A stretch of 8,934 nt of DNA from Prevotellaceae bacterium UBA1720 (GCA_002317475.1 DCIS01000070.1:1-8934); one strand, 5' to 3'. Shown: positions 1-6,040, numbered from the stretch's first letter. Made by a program: numbers and translations. Notes: generated from the sequence alone by a model not told the origin.

Positions 1-2
1 GT

Positions 3-2003
3 TTACATTTTCTTATCTCTTGTCAACCCGGAGAGAAGATCAATGCAGGGGAGGTTCACTATGCCAGCACCCCCACCCTTGGAACTTACGGCACCTTCTG
101 TGGCACCATGACCACAGTAAACCACGCATGCCATTTCAGCGTCCTGAGTGACGTTCCAGGTGCCGTTTCGATACAAAAAGGCAAAGGAATTGAGGTAAAA
201 GGTGCTCACGAGGTCATTATCCTGTTCAGTGCCGGAACAGACTTCAGTGCCACCAATCCCGACAGGAAGAGTGGCGAGAGCGCCAAGGCACTCATGCAGC
301 GAATCCGCCAACGAAGCATCCTCGCCCAGCAAAAGGGCTTTGACGCCATTCAGGCAGATCATGTACGTGATTATCAGCATTTTGCGAAGCGTGCAAGTCT
401 CCAGCTAACCCCCTTTGTACCCCATGTTCCTACCAATACGTTGGTGGACCGCTACAACGATCCCACCTACAACCGTACGGGTAGCGAGCCCGACTGCCTC
501 TTCCTCGAACAACTCTATTTCGCGTATGGACGCTACCTTGAAATTGCTAGCAGCAGGGGCGTAAACGTGCCCAATAACCTGCAAGGTATCTGGAACGACA
601 AGGCCAACGCACCCTGGAACAGCGATATACACACCAATATCAACGTGCAGATGAACTACTGGCCTGCCGAACCCACGAATCTGAGCGAACTCCACCTGCC
701 TTTCCTCAATTTCATCATCCAGAATGCTGCAGATGCCAACTACCAGCGTGTGGCACGACAGTATGCCGGTGTCAGCCAGGGATGGACGGTGTTTACTGAA
801 AGTAATATCTTTGGCGGCATGAGCACCTGGGGCAGCAATTACTTCGTAGCCAATGCGTGGTACACCAGTCATTTGTGGCAACACTGGCGCTATACACGAG
901 ACAAGGACTTCCTGCGCCGTGCCTTCCCCGCCATGTGGGGAGCCGCACAGTTCTGGATGGATCGCATGATCCCCGACCGAGGCTATGACTCTGCCCTGCA
1001 GAACCCCGGCTACAAGGGACAGCCTTACCATTACGAACCCGATGGCACCTACGTTGCCCCCAATGAGTTCAGCGCCGAACAAAACGATCACCCCTCAGAG
1101 GACGGTACGGCACACGCCCAACAACTCATTTATGAGCTACTCACAAATGTACGCAAAGCCATTCAAATCCTCGGAGCCACAGAAACCGGTCTAGAATCGC
1201 CTCAAATCGCCCGGATGGACAATTATCTTGCCAAGACCGACAGAGGGCTTTACAGGGAGGTTTACAGGGCAAATACAGCCCTTCATGACCAATGGACCAA
1301 TCCTCGCAACGATGTAAGGCAGGGAGAGACACTCCTAAAGGAGTGGAAATACAGTCCGTATGACGTGAGTCGAGATCCCTCTCATCGCCACATGAGTCAC
1401 CTCATGGCCCTCTACCCCCTGAGCACCATTGGACCCAACAGTCCGTATTTCCAGTCTGCCGTGAACAGTCTGAAGTTGCGTGGCGACGTAGCAACGGGCT
1501 GGAGTATGGGTTGGAAGGTCAACCTTTGGGCACGTGCCCAAGATGGCGATCATGCACACCGCATCATCCACAATGCCCTGAAGCACAGCACCTCTTATCG
1601 CACGAACGAGCGTGCAGGAGGAATATATTATAATCTATATGACAGTCATTCGCCCTTCCAGACTGACGGCAATTTCGGGGTCTGTGCCGGTATGGCCGAG
1701 ATGTTGCTGCAAAGCCAGACCGACACCCTTCAGCTCCTCCCTGCCCTCCCTGCCGTTTGGAAGGACGGTCATGCCAAGGGTCTCTGCGCTGTAGGTGCCT
1801 TCGTAGTGGACCAGAAATGGAAGGACGGCAAGCTACAGTCTGCCACCATCCTCAGCCGCCAGGGCGAGACTTGCAACATCTGCTATCCCGGCATTGCCTC
1901 ACGTCGCATCACAGACGAAGAGGGCCGAGAGGTCCCCGTCAAGGTCATCAACGCAGACAACATCTCCTTCCCCACACGCAAAGGCAGTACTTACCACCTA
2001 TAG
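3..2003 (+). CDS. GH95 family glycoside hydrolase (alpha-L-fucosidase/galactosidase type), 5' partial
   Basis: The frame is open from the first complete codon at position 3, so the true start lies before the window; the Met at 108 is internal. Residues below are numbered from that Met. The end of an N-terminal beta-sandwich (to about 100) is followed by the (alpha/alpha)6 catalytic domain and a C-terminal beta domain (about 540-631). Family hallmarks visible are NLQGIWND, HTNINVQMNYWPAEP, HRHMSHL and FQTDGNFG. Four residues match the Bifidobacterium AfcA active site with near-identical spacing: N177 and N179 (AfcA N421, N423), E324 in SAEQ (E566, general acid) and D520 in QTDGN (D766). The enzyme should therefore be active, an inverting exo-hydrolase removing terminal alpha-L-fucose (typically 1,2-linked) or alpha-L-galactose from glycans. 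The signal peptide is not visible; a periplasmic or surface location is inferred. It ends at TAG 2001-2003, convergent with the next gene. Family assignment is firm; the exact substrate is not. Confidence 0.95.
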   Translation, partial: LHFLISCQPGEKINAGEVHYASTPTLGTYGTFCGTMTTVNHACHFSVLSDVPGAVSIQKGKGIEVKGAHEVIILFSAGTDFSATNPDRKSGESAKALMQRIRQRSILAQQKGFDAIQADHVRDYQHFAKRASLQLTPFVPHVPTNTLVDRYNDPTYNRTGSEPDCLFLEQLYFAYGRYLEIASSRGVNVPNNLQGIWNDKANAPWNSDIHTNINVQMNYWPAEPTNLSELHLPFLNFIIQNAADANYQRVARQYAGVSQGWTVFTESNIFGGMSTWGSNYFVANAWYTSHLWQHWRYTRDKDFLRRAFPAMWGAAQFWMDRMIPDRGYDSALQNPGYKGQPYHYEPDGTYVAPNEFSAEQNDHPSEDGTAHAQQLIYELLTNVRKAIQILGATETGLESPQIARMDNYLAKTDRGLYREVYRANTALHDQWTNPRNDVRQGETLLKEWKYSPYDVSRDPSHRHMSHLMALYPLSTIGPNSPYFQSAVNSLKLRGDVATGWSMGWKVNLWARAQDGDHAHRIIHNALKHSTSYRTNERAGGIYYNLYDSHSPFQTDGNFGVCAGMAEMLLQSQTDTLQLLPALPAVWKDGHAKGLCAVGAFVVDQKWKDGKLQSATILSRQGETCNICYPGIASRRITDEEGREVPVKVINADNISFPTRKGSTYHL

Positions 2004-2017
2004 ATAACGACGATAAT

Positions 2018-2104
2018 ACGTAGAGACACCGTAGAAGCACCGTACATTTACGTAGGCTGTACGTAGGCTGTACGTAGTCTGGACGAAGGATGTACTACAA
2101 AGTA
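2018..2104. repeat. degenerate 11-bp tandem array (ACGTAG core)
   Basis: Starting 14 bases after the fucosidase stop, the sequence falls into units of 11 bp (the first is 10): 2018, 2028, 2039, 2050, 2061, 2072, 2083 and a weak one at 2094. The two at 2050-2060 and 2061-2071 are identical (ACGTAGGCTGT). The shared core is AC(C)GTAG or a one-base variant. It runs straight into the 10-bp CTAG array that follows. No coding potential is seen. Function unknown. Confidence 0.75.
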
Positions 2105-2224
2105 CCCTAGGTATCCTAGGTGATTCTAGGAAATACTAGGTAATACTAGGTGATTCTAGGAAATACTAGGCAACACTAGGTGATCCTAGATAATCCTAGG
2201 TAATGCTAGATAACCCTAGACAAT
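2105..2224. repeat. 12-unit, 10-bp CTAGG tandem array (array 1)
   Basis: CTAG begins at 2107, 2116, 2126 and then exactly every 10 bp to 2216, twelve copies in all. The consensus unit is CTAGGTRATN, with the five bases after the core variable (GTGAT, GAAAT, GTAAT, GCAAC and others). A 30-bp higher order is visible: 2121-2150 and 2151-2180 agree at 28 of 30 bases. The last units decay to CTAGA. It sits in the gap between two convergent genes. Units abut without longer spacers, so it is not a CRISPR array. Confidence 0.9.
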
Positions 2225-2242
2225 AATACGCTCATCGACAAA

Positions 2243-2400
2243 GGACAATGGACAATGGACAATGGACAAACCACCTAACCGAGGGTGAAATGCTATAATA
2301 ATAATATTATAAATTTATCTATTTATATTTTTTATTAATTTTATTAATTAAGCCCATTTTTGGGTACACTATATTGTCCATTGTCCATTGTCCATTGTCC
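2243..2400. repeat. 27-bp perfect inverted repeat built of 7-bp units around an A/T core
   Basis: The left arm, 2243-2269, is GGACAAT three times plus GGACAA. The right arm, 2374-2400, is its exact reverse complement (TTGTCC then ATTGTCC three times). The arms are 104 bp apart, so they could form a long cruciform or RNA hairpin. The position, downstream of both convergent genes, would suit a bidirectional terminator or mRNA 3'-end protection. It could also be a small non-autonomous repeat element; no target-site duplication was identified. Confidence 0.8.
2294..2350. other. 57-bp almost pure A/T tract
   Basis: This stretch inside the loop of the inverted repeat contains a single G/C base (C at 2319). 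It includes short A/T palindromes such as ATAATATTAT and TTAATTAA. It is followed by a small CCCA-TTTT-TGGG hairpin at about 2353-2364. It may be the easily melted loop of the surrounding repeat. There is no sign of a gene. Confidence 0.6.
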
Positions 2401-2414
2401 ATTCACAATGTAGC

Positions 2415-2438
2415 ACTAAATTACAACACATATTTAGT
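2415..2438. other. 7-bp inverted repeat downstream of the SH3-domain gene
   Basis: ACTAAAT (2415-2421) and ATTTAGT (2432-2438) are separated by 10 bases and could form a weak A/U-rich stem. On the plus strand a T-rich stretch follows, so it might help end rightward transcripts. The stem has only one G-C pair, so function is doubtful. Apart from this, 2403-2482 shows nothing recognisable. Confidence 0.3.
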
Positions 2439-2482
2439 ACTTTATATTTACATTTTTACCATGAAATAGAAACATCACCCGT

Positions 2483-3808
2483 TCACTCAGGCTTCCATCT
2501 AACCAAATCCGAGCGGACATAGCCCACCTGATCGCCTATCTGAATACCAAACCATTCATAGACATCATTGGGATTAGTATCATTAGCCTTACCCCGACAA
2601 GGGTAACTGGGCTGTGAAGTCTCGCTGGCGGTGATGGTACAGAGTTTGGCAGCCTTGACATTGGGAGCCTTGCGTATGTTCACCGACTTATACTGAGGAT
2701 AATAGACCGAGAGACTGCCATGTCCATCCTTGGCACTGTACTCCACCACCTGATTCTTCTTCTGAGGCACCAGTTTGAAGTTGCTGTCATCCCCCTCCGT
2801 AATCAGGTAATTCTTACCCGTATGCCCCATATACCGGCCCAGCAGTTTGCCATCCTTGTCCAGGACCACCATGCCACTGGTAAAATGGAAGGTGGTGCTG
2901 AGGTAAGTATTCACCTGGTCAGACGAATTGATGGTCATGTTGCGTGTAGGACGGAAGTTCTTGGCATGCCACTCAACTGTGCTGCCAGGCGTAGCCAGCA
3001 GGTGAGGCTCCTCGTCAAAGTCCCAACCATTATATATCTGCTGCAACTGGTAGCACTCTCCTTCCTTTGCCACGAAAGACGAACCCTCGAAGAGCTCATC
3101 ATTCAGGACAAAGCCCTTGCCGCGCTTGTCGATGATACGTAGGGTAAAATCGTCTATCCTGTTGTTGGCCCAACGAATAGCTGGAGCAAGCCAGTAAGGC
3201 AGGGTGAAGTCCAGTCCTACAATATTGCTGAAACGATACTGATAGGTGTGGCGCACGATGTTCTTGCCTGGCTGAAAGTCAGCCTCGAAGACGTAGCCAT
3301 AGGCATAGTAGACCGTACTATCCAAACGGGCATTGTGCATGGTACCATCCTGAAAGGCAATGACCTGGTCTGACACCTCGCCAAAGGCCTTCCACTCCTT
3401 CAGGTCCAGCGGTTTGAAATCAATGGTATGCTGACCGTCCTCGTCGTCAAAGTCCTTGGCCACAACGGCGTTAGTGTATGCAATGGGCTGATCGTTCATG
3501 ACCAAGGCGAAGTCCTTGACATAAGGATGAAGACCCTTGTGGTCAAGTTTGGCTGGGGTGTTGTAGGGTGCATCAGCCTCAAAGCCCATCCTGACCTGCT
3601 TGGGCGCATTGCCGTTCATGAACTCATAGTATGCGTCCACACTGGCATATTCTCCCTGTTCTATTGTAATAGTCAGCACCTCCTTGCTCAACTTGATGTC
3701 AGTCTGCTCGGCAGGCACCAACATACTTCCCGAGGTGTAATACACACCGTCTTGAGCACTTACAGCCATGCATACAAGGCTCAAACACAGACATATCCAT
3801 TTTCTCAT
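2483..3808 (-). CDS. secreted protein of unknown function with C-terminal bacterial SH3-like domain
   Basis: This 441-residue protein starts with a signal peptide (residues 1-18, cleavage after VSA before QD), so it is periplasmic or secreted. Residues about 20-230 form one conserved-looking block with recognisable features: YTSGSMLVP, KEVLTITI, YYEFMN, GFEA, HPYVKDF, HTYQYRFS and RWANNRIDDFTL. From memory these resemble an uncharacterised Bacteroidetes secreted family, possibly DUF4424; I cannot confirm this without a profile search. Residues about 376-441 look like an SH3_3-type domain (VNIRKAPNVKAAKLC, then YEWFGIQ and GYVRSDLVRW), a fold that often binds cell-wall peptides. No catalytic motif was found. 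The ATG at 3808 is chosen because it gives the signal peptide directly and lies about 20 bases after a predicted transcription start. The gene is monocistronic, convergent with the fucosidase gene and divergent from the OmpA-domain gene. Confidence 0.9.
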   Translation of the reverse strand: MRKWICLCLSLVCMAVSAQDGVYYTSGSMLVPAEQTDIKLSKEVLTITIEQGEYASVDAYYEFMNGNAPKQVRMGFEADAPYNTPAKLDHKGLHPYVKDFALVMNDQPIAYTNAVVAKDFDDEDGQHTIDFKPLDLKEWKAFGEVSDQVIAFQDGTMHNARLDSTVYYAYGYVFEADFQPGKNIVRHTYQYRFSNIVGLDFTLPYWLAPAIRWANNRIDDFTLRIIDKRGKGFVLNDELFEGSSFVAKEGECYQLQQIYNGWDFDEEPHLLATPGSTVEWHAKNFRPTRNMTINSSDQVNTYLSTTFHFTSGMVVLDKDGKLLGRYMGHTGKNYLITEGDDSNFKLVPQKKNQVVEYSAKDGHGSLSVYYPQYKSVNIRKAPNVKAAKLCTITASETSQPSYPCRGKANDTNPNDVYEWFGIQIGDQVGYVRSDLVRWKPE

Positions 3809-3834
3809 CGCTCTTCATTGTTTTGTAGTTGGCG

Positions 3835-3865
3835 CAAAATTAACCACAAAAAGCAGACGCACCAA
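3835..3865 (-). promoter_or_regulatory. Bacteroidetes-type promoter for the SH3-domain gene
   Basis: On the minus strand TAATTTTG (3842-3835) fits the Bacteroidetes -7 consensus TAnnTTTG. A CTTG ending at 3863 lies 20 bases upstream, close to the -33 TTTG element. Transcription would start near 3828, giving a leader of about 20 nt to the ATG at 3808. Confidence 0.65.
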
Positions 3866-3900
3866 GCAAAACGCGCAGATTAACGATTTCTTAACATTTG

Positions 3901-4020
3901 GAACTAGGAATAACTAGGAAGCCATAGAAACACCTAGGAATACCTAGGAACCCCTAGAAAACCCTAGGAATACCTAGGAAGCCCTAGGAAACCCTAGGAA
4001 CACCTAGAAAACCCCTAGCT
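3901..4020. repeat. 12-unit, 10-bp CTAGG tandem array (array 2)
   Basis: The sequence divides exactly into twelve 10-base units from 3901 to 4020 with consensus NMCCTAGGAA. CTAG is present in 11 of 12 units (unit 3 has ATAG), spaced 10 bp apart except the last, which is shifted by one. A 30-bp order is visible: units 3, 6 and 11 carry TAGAAA rather than TAGGAA, and 3931-3960 matches 3961-3990 at 26 of 30 bases. The array lies between the two divergent promoters and overlaps neither. It shares period, unit number and core with the array at 2105-2224 but not the flanking bases of each unit. Confidence 0.9.
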
Positions 4021-4037
4021 AACACTCAAAACCAACA

Positions 4038-4056
4038 AACCCCCATTTGGGGGGTT
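4038..4056. other. G/C hairpin at the upstream edge of the OmpA-domain promoter
   Basis: AACCCCC (4038-4044) pairs with GGGGGTT (4050-4056) across a 5-base loop. On the minus strand it is followed by a T-rich run, as in an intrinsic terminator facing left, but no leftward gene enters from that side. It touches the -33 element at 4055-4057, so an operator or an insulator between the array and the promoter is possible. Function is not established. Confidence 0.45.
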
Positions 4057-4085
4057 GCCAGCCTTGGCTATTATGCGTAACTTTG
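4055..4085 (+). promoter_or_regulatory. Bacteroidetes-type promoter for the OmpA-domain/lipoprotein operon
   Basis: TAACTTTG at 4078-4085 matches the -7 consensus TAnnTTTG, and TTG at 4055-4057 lies 20 bases upstream in the -33 position. The spacer contains a small dyad, AGCC-TT-GGCT (4060-4069). Transcription is expected near 4091, giving a leader of about 60 nt. This rules out the in-frame TTG at 4055 as the start of the protein. Confidence 0.7.
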
Positions 4086-4107
4086 CACCAAAATATAATG
4101 TTTGTGC

Positions 4108-4119
4108 GCACACGTGTGC
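4108..4119. promoter_or_regulatory. perfect 12-bp palindrome in the leader of the OmpA-domain gene
   Basis: GCACACGTGTGC is its own reverse complement and overlaps a second palindrome, GTGCGCAC, at 4104-4111. It lies about 17 bases after the predicted transcription start and 34 bases before the ATG. It could be an operator or a short RNA hairpin; no regulator is recognised. Confidence 0.4.
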
Positions 4120-4153
4120 CACCAACCATGTTGAACACTATAAAAATACCGAT

Positions 4154-5491
4154 ATGAAAAAGATGAATCACACCAGTTTTTCAAGCAAGATGCTTGTAAT
4201 GGCGCTGCTACTGATGGTTGGCACCACTGATGTTTCAGCCCAAGGATTCCTGAAGAACCTGAAGGACAAGGCCGTTGAGAAGGTCAAGGAGAAAGTGACC
4301 GACAAGGTGGAGCGCGAGGTAAGCGATGCTGCAGACGCTGTGCTGGACGGCAAGAAGAAGGACAAGAAGAGCAAGGACAACGATGCCAGCGAGAAGGAGA
4401 GCAGCAACAAGAGTCAGAAGGACGAGACCCCAGAAACCAACACCACCAATGCCAAGAGCGACTTTGTTCGCGGATCAAAAGTCTTGTTCCAGGACGAACT
4501 GAAGGGCGAGCAGGTGGGCGAATTCCCCTCTAAGTGGGACCTCATGGATGGCAACTGCGAGGTAGCAAAGATTGGCGATACCTTCTGCCTGAGTCTGCCA
4601 CCAGCAACTACCGAGGATGAGGACAATTGGAGCAGTGTCCGTCCTTTGATGAAAGACGTGAAGAATTATCTGCCTGATGTATTCACCCTCGAATTCGATT
4701 ACTTTGTGTATAACAACAGTGACAACTGCAACGAGATCAAACTTTGCCTCATGAGTAGTGAGGATGCCAATAACCTCTGGCTCGACCTCAATACCAACGA
4801 GGGATCCAAGAGTGGTGCTCTTAGATATGATGCCCGAAAGCGTGCTGACAGCGATGATAAAGTCGATGGCAATTGCTCATACAAGCTTACTCCAAATGCA
4901 TGGAATCATGTTGCCCTCTCGTTCAACAAGCGTGCCCTCAAGGTCTATATCAATGGCGTTCGCGTCGTCAATGTACCTCAGATGGCTGCTCCTAACTGGT
5001 TCTACTTGGAGTCTGGCCAGAAATATCTGGGCAATGGTGTAATGAACCGTAAGGGAACTCAGTTCACCAACTTCGTGCTCGCTGCTGGTGCCGTAGAACT
5101 CTACGACCGCAACAAGACTGACCTCGATGCTGTGGCTAAGGCTATGGAGGAGACCGGCAAGTTCGTTACCAACAACATCCTCTTCGAGACCGGCAAGGCT
5201 GACCTCAAGGCAGAGTCAATGGCCGAGATTCAGAAGGTGGCTGACTACATGTTGAAGAACAAGAGCGTTCGTTTCGAGGTGCAGGGACATACCGACAACC
5301 AGGGTACCGACAAGGTTAACGATCCTCTCTCACAGAAGCGTGCAGAGGCTATCGTTGCTGCTCTCGTAAAGCTCGGCGTCGACGAGTGGAACCTCCGCGC
5401 AGTAGGTAAGGGCAGCCACGAACCCGTTGCTGACAACAAGACTGAGGAAGGTCGTGCCAAGAACCGCCGTGTAGAGTTTATCAAGAAGTAA
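4154..5491 (+). CDS. OmpA-domain envelope protein with LamG-like central region
   Basis: The product is a 445-residue exported protein. Residues 1-29 form a signal peptide (cleavage after VSA before QG). Residues about 31-104 are extremely charged: first an amphipathic helix of KDKAVEKVKEKV-type repeats, then a Lys/Asp/Ser-rich linker. Residues about 109-318 resemble a LamG/concanavalin-like beta sandwich (FTLEFDYFVYN, WNHVALSFN, VYINGVRV), a fold that often binds sugars. Residues 338-445 are an OmpA C-terminal peptidoglycan-binding domain, with LFETGKADL, GHTDNQG, LSQKRAEA and NRRVEF. D381 and R396 are 15 apart, as are D271 and R286 of Acinetobacter OmpA, which grip diaminopimelate. The protein should anchor to peptidoglycan while presenting the LamG-like region. 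No beta-barrel is visible. The ATG at 4154 is preferred because the upstream in-frame extension contains the promoter. The lipoprotein gene follows 33 bases on. Confidence 0.93.
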   Translation: MKKMNHTSFSSKMLVMALLLMVGTTDVSAQGFLKNLKDKAVEKVKEKVTDKVEREVSDAADAVLDGKKKDKKSKDNDASEKESSNKSQKDETPETNTTNAKSDFVRGSKVLFQDELKGEQVGEFPSKWDLMDGNCEVAKIGDTFCLSLPPATTEDEDNWSSVRPLMKDVKNYLPDVFTLEFDYFVYNNSDNCNEIKLCLMSSEDANNLWLDLNTNEGSKSGALRYDARKRADSDDKVDGNCSYKLTPNAWNHVALSFNKRALKVYINGVRVVNVPQMAAPNWFYLESGQKYLGNGVMNRKGTQFTNFVLAAGAVELYDRNKTDLDAVAKAMEETGKFVTNNILFETGKADLKAESMAEIQKVADYMLKNKSVRFEVQGHTDNQGTDKVNDPLSQKRAEAIVAALVKLGVDEWNLRAVGKGSHEPVADNKTEEGRAKNRRVEFIKK

Positions 5492-5524
5492 AAACAATTA
5501 GTATATTCATAAAAATTAATCATC

Positions 5525-5971
5525 ATGAAGACAATCAAGTTTTTTGGAATGCTGATCGCAGCATTGACCCTGAGTTTCACCACCACCTCTTGTGGAAGTG
5601 ATGACGTAGAGGATGTTATCGAGAATGGCGGCAAGGCTAGCACCGAACTGAAAACCAGCGACAACGAGATCGTACTGACCATTAAGCAGCCCGCTGCCTA
5701 CACCATGGTCACCACGGCAAAGTTCAGCAACAAGCAGTGTACCAGCTATGTAATAAAGACAACCTACGCCACTGACGTTCTGGCTGACGCAGCATGGAAG
5801 TCGGCTCAGGCAGACAATGACGAAGAGGGCATGACCTACAAGCGTGATGGCAAGACTATCACCGCAGACGGCACAGGGGCCATGAAGGGCATGTCTTACG
5901 ACATCGTTCTGCAGATTATGCAGAAACAGAAGCAGGCTTTTGAGAATGCCAACAATGCACTCGGCAAGTAA
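5525..5971 (+). CDS. small predicted surface lipoprotein of unknown function
   Basis: This 148-residue protein has a lipoprotein signal peptide: a basic start (MKTIK), a hydrophobic stretch, then TTSC with the acylated Cys at residue 23. Immediately after it comes GSDDVED, which resembles the Bacteroidetes lipoprotein export signal (SDD plus acidic residues, as in the SDDFE and SDDDD forms reported for Flavobacterium and Bacteroides), so it is probably flipped to the cell surface. The mature part (about 125 residues) has no motif I recognise. It has two further Cys-free beta-like segments (EIVLTIKQ, YTMVTTAKF), one Cys at about residue 76, and a helical, Gln/Lys/Asn-rich tail. It lies 33 bases after the OmpA-domain gene on the same strand with no promoter between, so the two are probably co-transcribed. 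The shared transcript ends at the terminator at 6002-6034. Confidence 0.88.
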   Translation: MKTIKFFGMLIAALTLSFTTTSCGSDDVEDVIENGGKASTELKTSDNEIVLTIKQPAAYTMVTTAKFSNKQCTSYVIKTTYATDVLADAAWKSAQADNDEEGMTYKRDGKTITADGTGAMKGMSYDIVLQIMQKQKQAFENANNALGK

Positions 5972-6001
5972 CCAGTTCAACTTTTGCTTCAAGCAACAAA
6001 T

Positions 6002-6040
6002 CAGTGCCCGTCCACCAATCCTGGGCGGGCATTGTTACTT
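6002..6040 (+). terminator. intrinsic terminator after the OmpA-domain/lipoprotein operon
   Basis: A 13-bp stem (6002-6014 with 6022-6034, two G-U pairs, GCCCGTCCA against TGGGCGGGC at its centre) closes a 7-base loop. A short, imperfect T-rich run follows (TTACTT). It starts 30 bases after the lipoprotein stop, the expected place. Confidence 0.8.

Noticed and set aside
108..110. ATG at 108 as the start of the fucosidase gene
   Set aside because: The frame is open back to position 3, and the Met falls inside the N-terminal beta-sandwich domain, so the gene is simply cut by the window edge.
405..1091. 228-codon open frame on the minus strand inside the fucosidase gene
   Set aside because: It lies wholly opposite conserved GH95 catalytic sequence and has no recognisable protein features; it is a shadow of the real gene.
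2105..2224. Origin iterons for a plasmid
   Set aside because: Iterons are usually 17-22 bp, and no replication protein gene lies nearby; the A/T core at 2294-2350 alone is not enough to claim an origin.
2415..2438. Intrinsic terminator for either convergent gene
   Set aside because: The stem is seven mostly A/T pairs with no clean T run at the right place; kept only as a low-confidence inverted repeat.
3901..4020. CRISPR array
   Set aside because: Units are only 10 bp with 4-5 variable bases; there are no 25-40 bp repeats with unique spacers, no leader and no cas genes.
4055..4153. In-frame N-terminal extension of the OmpA-domain protein from a TTG codon
   Set aside because: The segment contains the -33/-7 promoter elements and would bury the signal peptide; ATG at 4154 gives a clean export signal.
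5516..5992. 158-codon minus-strand open frame opposite the lipoprotein gene
   Set aside because: The plus strand has a lipobox, export signal and operon context; the antisense frame has none of these.
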